Below, in pieces: positions 1 to 8,934 of a DNA stretch of 64,000 bases (positions are counted from its first letter, which is position 1; every line of letters starts with the position of its first letter). This DNA is from Planotetraspora silvatica (GTDB taxonomy: Bacteria > Actinomycetota > Actinomycetes > Streptosporangiales > Streptosporangiaceae). The DNA is taken from contig NZ_BOOQ01000023.1 of assembly GCF_016863315.1 (NCBI RefSeq), positions 186,001 to 250,000 on the forward strand. Reading direction: 5' to 3'. Position numbers and translations under genes: made by a program. The notes beneath the pieces were generated by a model. The model ran no database searches. It saw only the letters and a program-made list of their open reading frames with translations, and was not told the origin of the DNA.

Positions 1-1
1 C

Positions 2-1408
2 TTCGCCATCCCCGGGGGACGGGTCGGCCTGCTGCCGCTGGGCCTGATGATCCTTCCCGGGGTGCTGCTCTACCGGGCAGGTCTGTGGATGGCACGAGAC
101 GCCGACCTGCGACTGCGCATGCCGGCCAGGCTCCCGAAGGGCACGCCGCGCGACGCGGAGAACGCCCGGCGGCGTGCGCAACTCGTGCTGATCGCGCAGG
201 CCGGCATCTCGCTCGCCGCGCCCTACTCGCTGCTCGCGGGGATGATCGCGCTCGTCGCGCGCAACCAGGTGACGCAGCCGTTCCTGGGAGAGGCGCTCGT
301 CAGCCACGTCGTGCTCGCCTTCGTCGCCGGGTCGCTCGCCACCGCCCGCACGATCGGGCCGTGGAAGTCGATGTTGCGCCTGCTGCCGGAGCGTCCGCGC
401 TCGGTCGTCGCCGCCACCGCCGTCGCCGTTTCGATACTGCTCGCCGCAGGGGCCCTGCTGGTGCTGGGTGCCATCGTGGTGAACTTCCGGCAGATCCATG
501 AGCTGTCCGGAGTCCTCGCCCCGGGGTTCGTCGGCGGGCTGCTGCTCTTCCTCGTCGAGGGCCTCTACCTGTTCAACGCCGTCGTCTGGGGCATGGCGTA
601 CATCTCCGGGCCGGGATTCGCCCTCGGCGCCGGGACGCTGGTGGCGCCGACGGGCGTCAAACTCGGCGCCGTGCCCTCGCTGCCGTTGCTGGGCGCGCTC
701 CCCGCGCCCGGGGCCTCGCCCGCCTGGGTGATGGCGGTGATCGCGGTCCCGTTCGCGGCGGGGACGGTGGCGGGCGTCGTGATGGCGCGCATCGCGCCGA
801 CGCCGACGATCGAGGTGGCGCCTCTGTGGGGGTTCGTCTGCGGGCTGAGCACCGGGGCCATGGCGGGTCTGCTCGCCGCTCTGTCAGGCGGACCGCTGGG
901 CGGTGCCAGGCTGTCGGCCGTCGGGCCGTCTCCGTGGGAGGTGGCGCTGTCCGTCACGCTGGAGGTCGGCGTGGCGGCCGGCATCTCCGCCGGGATAGCG
1001 AACTGGTGGCTGATCTCCCGCAGGCCCGCGGCCGCGCCCGAGCCCGTCCGCAAGGCGGGCGCGGTCATCGCCAAGGCGGCGAGCCGGGTACGGCTGGCCG
1101 ATCGGAATCCGCGTGTCCTGCCCGGCCACTGGCTCGACGCGACCGAGTCCGACACCCAGCCGATTCCGGTGATCAAGGACGACTGGACCGACGAGCACGC
1201 GGCCGCCACGGCGGAGACGTTCGACGGGATGGGGCCCGGCGAAACCCGCCCGGGTGAACCGAGACCCCCTCAGCCCTCGCAGGGCGGTAAGGCTCCGCGA
1301 CGGAGCGAGCCGCGTCCCCCGCGCAAGGACATCGTGGACGAGTCCGATGATCGTGGCGGGCACGTCATCTACGTCGATCCGTATGCCTGGGACCGCGACG
1401 ACGAGTGA
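2..1408 (+). CDS. DUF6350 family polytopic membrane protein, 5' end outside the window
   Basis: The reading frame is open back to base 2, so the Met at base 47 is internal and the true start lies before the window. The N-terminal two thirds is a series of hydrophobic segments separated by short loops, consistent with about eight or more membrane spans. The last 130 residues are hydrophilic, rich in Pro, Arg and acidic residues, and probably cytoplasmic. Position directly upstream of purN and the overall pattern match the actinobacterial DUF6350 family, whose function is unknown. A perfect hairpin follows the stop. The family name rests on recognition of the pattern and gene order, not on a search. 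Confidence 0.75.
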   Translation, partial: FAIPGGRVGLLPLGLMILPGVLLYRAGLWMARDADLRLRMPARLPKGTPRDAENARRRAQLVLIAQAGISLAAPYSLLAGMIALVARNQVTQPFLGEALVSHVVLAFVAGSLATARTIGPWKSMLRLLPERPRSVVAATAVAVSILLAAGALLVLGAIVVNFRQIHELSGVLAPGFVGGLLLFLVEGLYLFNAVVWGMAYISGPGFALGAGTLVAPTGVKLGAVPSLPLLGALPAPGASPAWVMAVIAVPFAAGTVAGVVMARIAPTPTIEVAPLWGFVCGLSTGAMAGLLAALSGGPLGGARLSAVGPSPWEVALSVTLEVGVAAGISAGIANWWLISRRPAAAPEPVRKAGAVIAKAASRVRLADRNPRVLPGHWLDATESDTQPIPVIKDDWTDEHAAATAETFDGMGPGETRPGEPRPPQPSQGGKAPRRSEPRPPRKDIVDESDDRGGHVIYVDPYAWDRDDE

Positions 1409-1437
1409 CGGCCGCCACCGCCGGCGACCCCGCAGGT

Positions 1438-1465
1438 CCAGGCGCGCCCGATCGGGCGCGCCTGG
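1438..1465. terminator. Perfect palindrome between convergent genes
   Basis: A 28-base perfect palindrome (12-bp GC-rich arms around a GATC centre) lies 30 bases after the DUF6350 stop and 41 bases before the end of the opposing gene. There is no T-run on either side, so it would be an atypical, symmetric terminator serving both convergent genes. Just after it a short motif, gcatcagcggcta, occurs twice. Confidence 0.55.
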
Positions 1466-1506
1466 AGCGACTGCATCAGCGGCTACATCACCGGTTGCAT
1501 CAGCGG

Positions 1507-1911
1507 CTATGCCGGGAACGGGATGTCGGACGGCCAGGCGACGCCGATCTTCTGCTCGATCGCCCGCTTGAACTGGTTGGAGCAGTCCTGCCGAGCCTCG
1601 ACGGTGCCCGCGCCCTTGCTGCACTCGCCGTAGGCCGAGATCTCCGCGGAGAAGTACAGCTGGCCGGCCAGGGCGAAACCTCCGAACAGCAGGGCGACGG
1701 AGGAGATCACGACGGCGCTCGTCGCCATTCCGGTCCGCTGCTTCTTCCGGTGCAGGACGCGCAGATCTCGGATGGCGATGACGAGACCGAACAAGGCCAG
1801 GACCAACCCGCCCGCGGGCAGGTACAGAGAGAAGACCAACGCCATGAGGGCGAGACCGAGTGCCCTCCGGCCGCCCATCTCCGGCATGGACATCTGGATG
1901 GGTGTTGTCAC
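1507..1911 (-). CDS. Small DUF4190-like membrane protein
   Basis: A 134-residue protein with two hydrophobic segments (about residues 17-46 and 62-86) joined by a basic loop containing HRKKQR. The extracytoplasmic C-terminal tail has two Cys residues (in GECSKG and QDCSNQ) that could form a disulfide. The two-helix pattern with a small soluble tail resembles DUF4190-type proteins of actinobacteria. Function is unknown. The gene converges on the DUF6350 gene and is divergent from purN. Confidence 0.6.
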   Translation of the reverse strand: MTTPIQMSMPEMGGRRALGLALMALVFSLYLPAGGLVLALFGLVIAIRDLRVLHRKKQRTGMATSAVVISSVALLFGGFALAGQLYFSAEISAYGECSKGAGTVEARQDCSNQFKRAIEQKIGVAWPSDIPFPA

Positions 1912-2085
1912 AGTCTCCTCGCCTCACGTTGCGCCGCACCTCGACCGTCGTGGGTCGTGGTGACCGGGGCCCGATACCCTTTGTCCTGCGTCGAGGGTCA
2001 TCACCCTCCGCGCTCGTACGCGTCTAAGCAATCATCTCTTCGGCGTCATCCGCAAAACGAAGCCCGCACATGAAGGAGTTCCATC

Positions 2086-2703
2086 CTGTCCTTCCGGCTC
2101 GTGGTCCTCGTCTCCGGTTCGGGGACCAACCTACAAGCGCTGCTCGACGCCTCGGCCGACGAGGCGTTCGGTGCACGCGTGGTCGCCGTCGGCGCCGATC
2201 GTGACGGCATCGAGGGACTCACGCGGGCTGAGCGGGCGGACGTGCCGACGTTCGTCCAGAAGGTGGGCGATCACGCCACCCGCGAGAAGTGGGACGAGGC
2301 GCTCACCGCGCAGATCGCCGAGTTCAAGCCCGACCTGGTCGTCTCCGCGGGTTTCATGAAGATTCTCGGGCCGCGCGTCCTGGGGTCGTTCTCCGTGGTG
2401 AACACGCATCCGGCGCTGCTGCCCGCCTTCCAGGGCGCGCACGCCGTGCGCGAGGCGCTGTCGTACGGCGTCCGCGTCACCGGCTGCACCGTGCATCTGG
2501 TGGACGCGGGAGTGGACACCGGCCCGGTGATCGCCCAGGAGGCCGTGGCCGTACAGGACGGGGACGACGAGGAGTCGCTCCACGAGCGGATCAAGACCGT
2601 CGAGCGAAGGCTGCTGGTCGAGATCGTCGGGCGCATGGCCAGAGACGGCTGGACGGTGTCCGGCCGCACGGTCCGTCTCGGCCGGGCGGCAAGCCGCTCA
2701 TGA
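2086..2703 (+). CDS. purN: Phosphoribosylglycinamide formyltransferase (GART)
   Basis: Transfers a formyl group from 10-formyl-THF to GAR, the third step of de novo purine synthesis. The N-terminal SGSGTN phosphate-binding loop, the NTHPALLP motif with the catalytic His, and the later HLVDAGVDTGP segment are all present. The Met-type codon at 2101 (GTG) would cut into the first beta strand and has no Shine-Dalgarno at a suitable distance. A CTG at 2086 gives the family-like N-terminus MSFRLVVLVSGSGTN and has AAGGAG at 2073-2078, seven bases upstream; I chose it. The product is then 205 residues, normal for the family. purH follows after 67 bases. Confidence 0.93.
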   Translation: MSFRLVVLVSGSGTNLQALLDASADEAFGARVVAVGADRDGIEGLTRAERADVPTFVQKVGDHATREKWDEALTAQIAEFKPDLVVSAGFMKILGPRVLGSFSVVNTHPALLPAFQGAHAVREALSYGVRVTGCTVHLVDAGVDTGPVIAQEAVAVQDGDDEESLHERIKTVERRLLVEIVGRMARDGWTVSGRTVRLGRAASRS

Positions 2704-2770
2704 GGACAGGTAAGGCTGTAGGGGAGCCGGCTGAGACCAGCCACTCCCAGCAATGAGGGAGGACCAGGAA

Positions 2771-4315
2771 GTGACCCGCATCGCCATCCGGCGCGCGCTC
2801 ATCGCGGTATACGACAAGACGGGGCTGGAGGAGCTGGCCCGAGGACTCGAGGCCGCGGGCGTGGAGATCGTCTCGACCGGTGGCACCGCCGCCGCGATCG
2901 CCTCGTTCGGCGTGCCGGTGACGAAGGTGGAGTCCCTGACCGGCTTCCCCGAGTGCCTGGACGGCCGGGTCAAGACCCTGCACCCCCGCGTCCACGCGGG
3001 CCTGCTCGCCGACGGGGAGAACCCCTCGCACGTCAAGCAGCTCGAAGAGCTCGAGATCGAGCCGTTCCAGCTCGCGGTGGTGAATCTTTACCCGTTCGCT
3101 GAGACGGTCGCGTCCGGCGCCTCCGACGCGGAGTGCGTCGAGCAGATCGACATCGGCGGTCCGGCCATGATCCGGGCGGCCGCCAAGAACCACAACACGG
3201 TGGCCGTGGTCGTCGACCCCTCGGCCTACGGCGAGGTGCTCGCCGCGGTCGGTGAAGGCGGCTTCACGACGGCCGACCGGCGGCGGCTCGCGGCGGCCGC
3301 CTACGCGCACACCGCCTCGTACGACGTGGCCGTGGCCTCGTGGTTCGCCAACGGTTACGCGGCCGACGACGACCGGTGGCCGTCGTTCATGGGCGCGACC
3401 TGGAAGCGCAAGACGGCCCTCCGGTACGGGGAGAACCCGCACCAGGCGGCCGCCCTCTACTCCGGGCAGGCCGGCGGCCTCGCCAACGCCGAGCAGTTGC
3501 ACGGCAAGGAGATGTCCTACAACAACTACGTGGACGCCGACGCCGCGTGGCGGGCGGCGTGGGACTTCGCGGACCCCTGCGTGGCGATCATCAAGCACGC
3601 CAACCCCTGCGGCATCGCGGTGGGCGCCGACGTGGCAGAGGCGCACCGGAAGGCGCACGAGTGCGACCCCGTCTCGGCGTACGGCGGTGTGATCGCCGTC
3701 AACCGCGAGGTGACCGGTGAGCTGGCCGGGCAGATCGCGCCGATCTTCACCGAGGTCGTCGTGGCCCCGTCGTTCGCCCCCGAGGCCGTGGCGGTCCTGA
3801 CGGAGAAGAAGAACATCAGGCTCCTCGTGTGCCCGTCCGGGCCGGCGAACGCGGCCGAGTTCCGCCGGATCGACGGCGGCCTGCTCGTCCAGACCGTCGA
3901 CCGGGTGGACGCCGCGGGCGACGACCCCGCGACCTGGGAGCTCAGGGCGGGCTCGGCGGCCTCACCCGAGGTGCTGGCGGACCTGGCGTTCGCCTGGAGG
4001 GCCTGCCGTTCGGTGAAGTCCAACGCCATCCTGCTGGCGTCCGGCGGCGCGACCGTGGGCGTCGGGATGGGTCAGGTCAACCGGGTCGACTCCGCGAGGC
4101 TGGCCGTCAGCCGGGCAGGTGAGCGCGCCCGCGGCTCGGTCGGGGCGTCGGACGCGTTCTTCCCGTTCGCGGACGGCCTGGAGGTCCTGGCGGAGGCCGG
4201 GGTGAAGGCGATCGTCGAGCCGGGCGGGTCCGTCCGCGACGAGGAGGTCATCGCCGCGGCCGAGGCCGCGGGCATCACGCTCTACTTCACGGGGACGCGT
4301 CACTTCTTCCACTGA
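2771..4315 (+). CDS. purH: Bifunctional AICAR transformylase / IMP cyclohydrolase
   Basis: Catalyses the last two steps of IMP synthesis. The N-terminal half (about residues 1-190) is the MGS-like cyclohydrolase domain with STGGTAAAI and the [10 protein letters not shown] motif; the C-terminal half is the AICAR transformylase with [17 protein letters not shown] and the closing GTRHFFH. An ATG at 2753 is in frame, but the GTG at 2771 has GGGAGGA at 2757-2763 with seven-base spacing and gives the family-like start [10 protein letters not shown]. Length is then 514 residues, usual for PurH. It lies between purN and folD, which supplies its 10-formyl-THF, so the three form a coherent one-carbon/purine operon. 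Confidence 0.97.
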   Translation: MTRIAIRRALIAVYDKTGLEELARGLEAAGVEIVSTGGTAAAIASFGVPVTKVESLTGFPECLDGRVKTLHPRVHAGLLADGENPSHVKQLEELEIEPFQLAVVNLYPFAETVASGASDAECVEQIDIGGPAMIRAAAKNHNTVAVVVDPSAYGEVLAAVGEGGFTTADRRRLAAAAYAHTASYDVAVASWFANGYAADDDRWPSFMGATWKRKTALRYGENPHQAAALYSGQAGGLANAEQLHGKEMSYNNYVDADAAWRAAWDFADPCVAIIKHANPCGIAVGADVAEAHRKAHECDPVSAYGGVIAVNREVTGELAGQIAPIFTEVVVAPSFAPEAVAVLTEKKNIRLLVCPSGPANAAEFRRIDGGLLVQTVDRVDAAGDDPATWELRAGSAASPEVLADLAFAWRACRSVKSNAILLASGGATVGVGMGQVNRVDSARLAVSRAGERARGSVGASDAFFPFADGLEVLAEAGVKAIVEPGGSVRDEEVIAAAEAAGITLYFTGTRHFFH

Positions 4316-4377
4316 GGCGCCGAACGGCACGAGCGCCGCGAAGGCACCCAAACGTACACATGGAAGGATGACCAGTC

Positions 4378-5223
4378 ATGAGCGCGCAGATTCTGGACGG
4401 CAAGGCCACGGCGGCCAAGATCAAGGGCGAGTTGACGGAGCGGGTCAAGTCGCTGGCGGCGAAGGGCGTGACGCCGGGCCTCGGCACGATCCTCGTCGGT
4501 GACGACCCGGGAAGCCAGATCTACGTCGCGGGCAAGCACCGCGACTGCGCCGAGGTCGGCATCGCCTCGATCCGCAAGGATCTGCCCGCCACGGCGACGC
4601 AGGCCGAGGTCGAGGCCGCGATCGACGAGTTGAACGCCGACCCGGCCTGCACCGGGTACATCGTCCAGCTCCCGCTGCCCCGCCACCTGGACACCCAGGC
4701 GCTGATCGAGCGGATGGACCCGGAGAAGGACGCCGACGGTCTGCACCCGATCAACCTGGGCAGGCTCGTGCACATGGTCGACGCCCCCCTCCCGTGCACC
4801 CCGCGCGGCATCGTGGTGCTGCTCCGGGAGTACGGCGTGCCGATCAAGGGCGCCGAGGTCGTGGTGGTCGGGCGCGGCATCACGGTGGGCCGCCCGCTCG
4901 GCCTGCTGCTCACCCGCCGGTCGGAGAACGCCACGGTGACCCTCTGCCACACCGGTACGCGGGATCTGGCCGCGCACGTGCGCGACGCCGACATCGTCGT
5001 GGCCGCCGCGGGCGTGCCCGGCCTGGTCAGCGCGGAGATGGTGAAGCCCGGCGCCGCGGTCCTCGACGTGGGCGTCTCGCGCGTGGACGGCAAGCTCGCC
5101 GGCGACGTGGCGCAGGACGTCAGGGAGGTCGCGGGGTTCGTCGCCCCCAACCCCGGGGGCGTAGGCCCGATGACGCGGGCGATGTTGCTGGTCAACGTGG
5201 TCGAGGCCGCCGAGCGGCTCTGA
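4378..5223 (+). CDS. folD: Methylenetetrahydrofolate dehydrogenase / methenyl-THF cyclohydrolase
   Basis: A 281-residue cytosolic enzyme that interconverts 5,10-methylene-THF and 10-formyl-THF, the donor for PurN and PurH just upstream. Visible motifs are the substrate-binding YVAGKHRDC region with its Lys, the [10 protein letters not shown] loop, the NADP-binding [11 protein letters not shown] segment and the C-terminal [12 protein letters not shown]. An AAGGA sequence lies about nine bases before the ATG. In many actinobacteria a DUF3017 gene follows directly; here DUF3017 lies almost 7 kb away at 12067. A 16-bp tandem repeat and a strong hairpin end the operon. Confidence 0.97.
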   Translation: MSAQILDGKATAAKIKGELTERVKSLAAKGVTPGLGTILVGDDPGSQIYVAGKHRDCAEVGIASIRKDLPATATQAEVEAAIDELNADPACTGYIVQLPLPRHLDTQALIERMDPEKDADGLHPINLGRLVHMVDAPLPCTPRGIVVLLREYGVPIKGAEVVVVGRGITVGRPLGLLLTRRSENATVTLCHTGTRDLAAHVRDADIVVAAAGVPGLVSAEMVKPGAAVLDVGVSRVDGKLAGDVAQDVREVAGFVAPNPGGVGPMTRAMLLVNVVEAAERL

Positions 5224-5228
5224 TCGCC

Positions 5229-5286
5229 GCCTGACGCCTGACGCGCCTGACGCCTGACGTGCCTGACGCCTGACGTGCCTGACGCG
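5229..5286. repeat. 16-bp tandem repeat, 3.6 copies, after folD
   Basis: The unit gcctgacgcctgacgt occurs at 5229-5244 (one base different), 5245-5260 and 5261-5276, then a partial copy at 5277-5286. Each unit is itself nearly two 8-bp gcctgacg repeats. It lies between the folD stop and its hairpin, in noncoding DNA. Confidence 0.9.
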
Positions 5287-5312
5287 CTCGCCGTGGTCTT
5301 CCGCGGCGAGCG
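5285..5312 (+). terminator. Hairpin downstream of folD
   Basis: A 12-bp stem (cgctcgccgtgg with ccgcggcgagcg, one G-U pair) around a TCTT loop. It lies 61 bases past the folD stop and overlaps the end of the tandem repeat. No T-tract follows, as is common for actinobacterial terminators. Confidence 0.7.
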
Positions 5313-5347
5313 GGCGGGAAGGGCACGAAGAGCCTGGCCGGGCCTTC

Positions 5348-5596
5348 TCAGGGTTTCGTCATGTCGCGCGCCTCGGCGTTCAGCCGGTCGGCTTCCTCGC
5401 GGAGAAGGGTCGCCGCGGTCCCGCAGCGTGTCTTCCATGTTCTGATCTCGCCGCGCACCCGGTCGGTCAACGGGCCGGACCAGTCCATCTTGGCGGCCTC
5501 GGTATGCACCGTATTCGCGAGTTTCTCCACTTCATCGGCTAATTTGTGGATTTTGAGGGCCCTGCTCTTGAGCTCCTCCACCTCGGGCGGCGGCAC
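5348..5596 (-). CDS. Small WSG-motif helical protein, WXG100-like
   Basis: An 82-residue, largely helical protein with the motif MDWSGPLTDRVR at mid-length, fitting the WXG turn between the two helices of ESAT-6/WXG100 proteins, which are substrates or partners of type VII secretion. The GTG at 5596 was chosen because GGAGGAGG (5601-5608 on the complement) lies just upstream; the longer frame from 5620 has no such site. It is divergent from the 458-residue protein starting at 5656. Assignment to the WXG100 family is by motif and size only; it lacks a clear YxxxD/E tail. Confidence 0.6.
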   Translation of the reverse strand: MPPPEVEELKSRALKIHKLADEVEKLANTVHTEAAKMDWSGPLTDRVRGEIRTWKTRCGTAATLLREEADRLNAEARDMTKP

Positions 5597-5655
5597 ACTA
5601 CCTCCTCCGTTAAAGCACACAATTAGCCGATAAGTTACATGTACACTCGCCGCTC

Positions 5656-7032
5656 GTGGGTGGAGATGACAAGCGCGGTTTCAAGCCCGACCAACTCGAG
5701 CGCCTTGCCGGCCTGATGGCCGACCTCAACACCTCCACGGACGAGATGTTCAAACGCGCGTCGTCCCTGCAGGCATCCCAATTCCTCAATTCGTTGCGGG
5801 AAATGCCCCGTTGGGGAAGCGACAGTGCCAAGGACCTGACAAAACGCGCCGCCCTCCTCCGGCTGACGACGGGTGACCCCTTCTCCGGGCTCGCATGGGC
5901 GGGATTCTCTCCGCTCGAGATCGCCGCGGGTGGCGACAAGCTGGACCCGACCACGCTGATCTACATCAACACGGTCGCGGACTGGGCGAACAAGACCGGC
6001 AACGTCATGTTCGGGCGCAAGCCCGGTGAGTCGCTGGACGACTACCTGAAGCGGCTCGAGGCCGGGGCCATCACCAAGATCATCCCTGATCTCAAGCCGC
6101 ACGAGGCGACGGTCGCGCAGGTGCTCGAGATCGCCGGTGACGTCCGAGGGGTGACCACGACGGCGCCGCTCGTCACCGCCCAGGCCACGTCGCTCAGCCG
6201 GCTCCTGCTGAACAACTATGCCTGGCGGCCGATCACCAGCAAGTTGACCGGCGGGCGATGGGCTCTGCAGACCCGATCCGCCGTTTCGCCGGGCACCGGC
6301 ATCGCCGGCCTCACCCGCCAGCTGTTCATGAAGAGCAGCCTCTACCGCGACTTCGCGGCCATGCTTCCCGAATACACGGAGATGGACCAGGTCGCCCGGG
6401 CGGCGAACGCGGGCAGGGCCCTTCTCGGCGCTCGTGTGAACAGCCTCCTCGACCTGGCGTTCGGCAGCAACAAGCTCGCTTCCGTGCTCGCGGGCACCAC
6501 CCACTCCGGCCAGGTCGTGAGCGTTTCCGGCCAGGCCAACCTGCTCAAGGTCTGGGCCTCCACCGCGAACCCCTCGAAGCTGGAGGCCGCGGCCCAGGTT
6601 CTCAGGGTGGAACCGGCGGCCCTCGCCCGGCTGGGGACGGTCGGCAGGCTGGGGATGGTCGCCAAGACCGCGGGCGCCTTCCGGACACTCGGGGTCGTGG
6701 GCGGCGTCGCCTCCACCCTCTACAGCGGCGCCAACGTGATCTCGCAGGGCAATCCTGTAACCGCCTTCAAACGCAACGGCGCGGGCTATGTCGCCGACGT
6801 CGCCGAACTCGGCTTCAACGCCTCCCTCACCGCCGCCATGGTCTGCCCCAATCCCGTCACCATCGGCGCTACCGTCGTCTTCGGAGCCGTGTACGTCGGC
6901 GCGAAGGTCGTCGAGCACTGGGACGACGTCAAGGCGGGCGCGAAGAAGGTGGGCGACGCGATCGGCGACGGAGCCAAGAAGGTCGGCGACGGCGCCAAGA
7001 AGGTTTTCAAGAGTCTCAATCCGTTCGGCTAG
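5656..7032 (+). CDS. Unknown 458-residue protein with hydrophobic C-terminal third and Lys-rich repeated tail; possible type VII-associated protein
   Basis: I do not recognise the protein as a whole. The N-terminal 100 residues are predicted helical, and residues about 290-430 are Ala/Gly/Val-rich with stretches that could enter a membrane. The last 40 residues carry repeated GAKKVGD units ending KSLNPFG, a tail style I associate with large actinobacterial WXG/type VII-linked proteins. The start is GTG at 5656 with only a weak ribosome site. Divergent to the WSG protein at 5348, and followed on the same strand after 21 bases by the gene at 7054. No enzymatic motif is visible. A secreted effector or a structural scaffold are both possible. 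Confidence 0.55.
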   Translation: MGGDDKRGFKPDQLERLAGLMADLNTSTDEMFKRASSLQASQFLNSLREMPRWGSDSAKDLTKRAALLRLTTGDPFSGLAWAGFSPLEIAAGGDKLDPTTLIYINTVADWANKTGNVMFGRKPGESLDDYLKRLEAGAITKIIPDLKPHEATVAQVLEIAGDVRGVTTTAPLVTAQATSLSRLLLNNYAWRPITSKLTGGRWALQTRSAVSPGTGIAGLTRQLFMKSSLYRDFAAMLPEYTEMDQVARAANAGRALLGARVNSLLDLAFGSNKLASVLAGTTHSGQVVSVSGQANLLKVWASTANPSKLEAAAQVLRVEPAALARLGTVGRLGMVAKTAGAFRTLGVVGGVASTLYSGANVISQGNPVTAFKRNGAGYVADVAELGFNASLTAAMVCPNPVTIGATVVFGAVYVGAKVVEHWDDVKAGAKKVGDAIGDGAKKVGDGAKKVFKSLNPFG

Positions 7033-7053
7033 CGCAGGCAGGAAGATCAACCA

Positions 7054-7881
7054 ATGCCGTCCTTCGACAGCGCACGTGACCGTTTCCGGCTCGGCCCGGC
7101 CCACCTGGGCGTGCTGGGCTGCCTGTACGACGGGAAGCGCGTCACCTCCGACCTCGTGGCAGCTCGTGACGAGCTGCGTGAAGCCGGGCTCGTCAGCGAC
7201 GACGACGCCGTCCTCCCGGAGCTCGCCGGCCTCACGGGCGCGCTCGCCGAGCCGATCGTGCTCGTCGTGATCGAGATCACCGGAGCGCATGGGCTGACCA
7301 GCCACGGCGCGGTCATCGGCAACGACGCCTGCTACACGTACGAGACGTGGCCGGGCGAGACCGAGTCCGAGTACGTCCGCACCGACCTCAGCACGCTGGT
7401 GTGGTCGCTGGCCCGGATCGTCGGACTGCGCGACAAGGAGGCCAAGCCGCCCGTGGCGCCGGTCGTCACCACGAAGATCGGCGTGATGGACGCCGGCTTC
7501 ACCGCCCTGGCCGAGCTGGACAGCGATGACGTGGTGGAGGCGGCCGAGCGGCTGCGCGCGCTGTTCTCCGAGGCCGGGCTCGCCGATCCCGAGCTGACCG
7601 TCTTCACACATCTGCTGCTCCAGCTCAACGGCAACTGGCGGATGACCGTCGCCTGGGACAACCGGGAGGGCAAGGGCACCGACATCCGCGGCATCGCCGT
7701 CCTCGACTGCGGCCCTCTCGGCTACTGGGTGCGCGAGCTGCCGGCCGAGCCGATCGGCCCCGGGACGGTCACCCCCGACAGCGACCTCAGGTTGGTCTAC
7801 ACCGATGTGCGGCAGGTGTGGGAGCTGATCACCGACCTCCTGCCCGACACCGCGGACCTGCCCGTCCCCGTCGAAAGGTGA
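7054..7881 (+). CDS. Possible EspG-like ESX secretion-associated protein
   Basis: A 275-residue soluble protein with alternating helices and strands and no signal peptide. A beta-rich C-terminal part runs from WRMTVAWDN through IRGIAVLDCG to the helix VRQVWELITDLL. This arrangement and size resemble the ESX-secretion EspG family, cytosolic chaperones for type VII substrates, but similarity is weak and judged by eye. Its position, 21 bases after the 458-residue gene and in a run of four genes on the same strand, agrees with a role linked to that protein. Alternative: an unrelated actinobacterial hypothetical protein. Confidence 0.5.
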   Translation: MPSFDSARDRFRLGPAHLGVLGCLYDGKRVTSDLVAARDELREAGLVSDDDAVLPELAGLTGALAEPIVLVVIEITGAHGLTSHGAVIGNDACYTYETWPGETESEYVRTDLSTLVWSLARIVGLRDKEAKPPVAPVVTTKIGVMDAGFTALAELDSDDVVEAAERLRALFSEAGLADPELTVFTHLLLQLNGNWRMTVAWDNREGKGTDIRGIAVLDCGPLGYWVRELPAEPIGPGTVTPDSDLRLVYTDVRQVWELITDLLPDTADLPVPVER

Positions 7882-7887
7882 CGTGAG

Positions 7888-8460
7888 ATGTCCGGGTTCA
7901 CGTTCGATCTGGCGCGGCGAACGCCTACTCGTCCCGCCGAGATGCGGACCACCCATCTCGTCCTGACCGGTACGGCGGGGCCGTACGGGGAGGTGACCGT
8001 CACGGTCGGCACCGTTTCCCGGTTGGCGGCACTCGCCGCGACGGGGCTGCCCGAGGCGTCCGTCTCCCATCCCGATGAGACGAGGCAGGGGCTGATCGCC
8101 GTGGACGAGCGCACGCGGATCAGCGTGGGCGGACTCCCCGCCGTCCTCAGCCAGAACCGGCGTTCCCTCGGCAAGAAGGGTCGCGGCATCGGCATCAGGC
8201 TGGATGACCGGGACTACACCTACCTCAGCGTCGCCGTCGCCGAGGAGGAGTTGCGTGACCGGGAACGCGGCCCGCTGGTACGGCTGAGCAGCCCCTTCGT
8301 GTCGTCGAAGGTCGGAGTCACCGTCCTGCCCGCGGCCGACGCGAGCGATCTCGCGCTGGCTCTGGTCCTGCAGGGGGCGGACAGGACCGGATTGACGATC
8401 ACGCAGTCGGCCGTCTCCGGAGTCCTCTCATTCCTCAACAACGGCAAGGCTGATGTCTGA
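7888..8460 (+). CDS. Hypothetical soluble protein, third gene of the 5.7-8.9 kb operon
   Basis: A 190-residue protein without membrane segments or signal peptide. It reads as a beta-rich fold (THLVLTGTAGPYGEVTVTV, then TRISVGGLPAVL). I recognise no family. It starts seven bases after the previous stop and its last eight bases overlap the next gene, so it is very probably translated together with both neighbours. Confidence 0.6.
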   Translation: MSGFTFDLARRTPTRPAEMRTTHLVLTGTAGPYGEVTVTVGTVSRLAALAATGLPEASVSHPDETRQGLIAVDERTRISVGGLPAVLSQNRRSLGKKGRGIGIRLDDRDYTYLSVAVAEEELRDRERGPLVRLSSPFVSSKVGVTVLPAADASDLALALVLQGADRTGLTITQSAVSGVLSFLNNGKADV

Positions 8461-8923
8461 CACGGATGTGGTGTACCGCGAACGCCCCGGCAAGCTGAAA
8501 CTGTGGTTCGGCATCCCCTGGGCGATCTGGGCCGTCGTCATGGTGTGGAGCTTCTGGGATCACTGGTCGCGCACCGGCGAAGTCCCTCTCGACGCGCTGC
8601 TCGTCCTCGGCCCGTTGTTCTTCGCCGTCTTCTCCATTCCGGGACTGGTGTCGTACAGCAAGCGCCGCTATCACACGATCACCCTGACGCCGCAGACTCT
8701 CCGTGTCGGCCGGGACTCGTTACCGGTCGCCGGCCTCACCCTCGAGTCGCCGGACTCGGGCAGGCCGCCTCGCCTGCTGGGTGGGGCCTCGGGCGTGCCG
8801 ATGGGAATGCGCGAGGTCGTCTTCGGCGGCAGTGGAGGGGAACGCTACCTGGTCGCGGTGCTCGATCCTGACGCGTTCCTCGCCGCGCTGGGACGTGTGA
8901 TCTCACCGTCCTCGCAGGGCTGA
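8453..8923 (+). CDS. Hypothetical membrane protein with two N-terminal spans and a PH-like soluble part
   Basis: 156 residues. Two hydrophobic helices (about residues 17-34 and 46-64) are followed by a small beta-rich domain (YHTITLTPQTLRVG, then REVVFGG and YLVAVLDPDAFLAAL). This layout of a short membrane hairpin followed by a bacterial PH-like domain is common in actinobacterial proteins of unknown role. Its ATG overlaps the end of the preceding gene by eight bases, so it closes the four-gene operon that begins at 5656. Confidence 0.6.
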   Translation: MSDTDVVYRERPGKLKLWFGIPWAIWAVVMVWSFWDHWSRTGEVPLDALLVLGPLFFAVFSIPGLVSYSKRRYHTITLTPQTLRVGRDSLPVAGLTLESPDSGRPPRLLGGASGVPMGMREVVFGGSGGERYLVAVLDPDAFLAALGRVISPSSQG

Positions 8924-8934
8924 CGCGTCTCCCC

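Noticed and set aside
2701-2770. Riboswitch between purN and purH
   Set aside because: The stretch can form short stems, but I could not match it to the ZTP or purine riboswitch cores.
5635-8070. An 811-residue frame on the minus strand
   Set aside because: Antisense shadow of the 5656-8460 genes, with His/Gly/Arg-biased composition.
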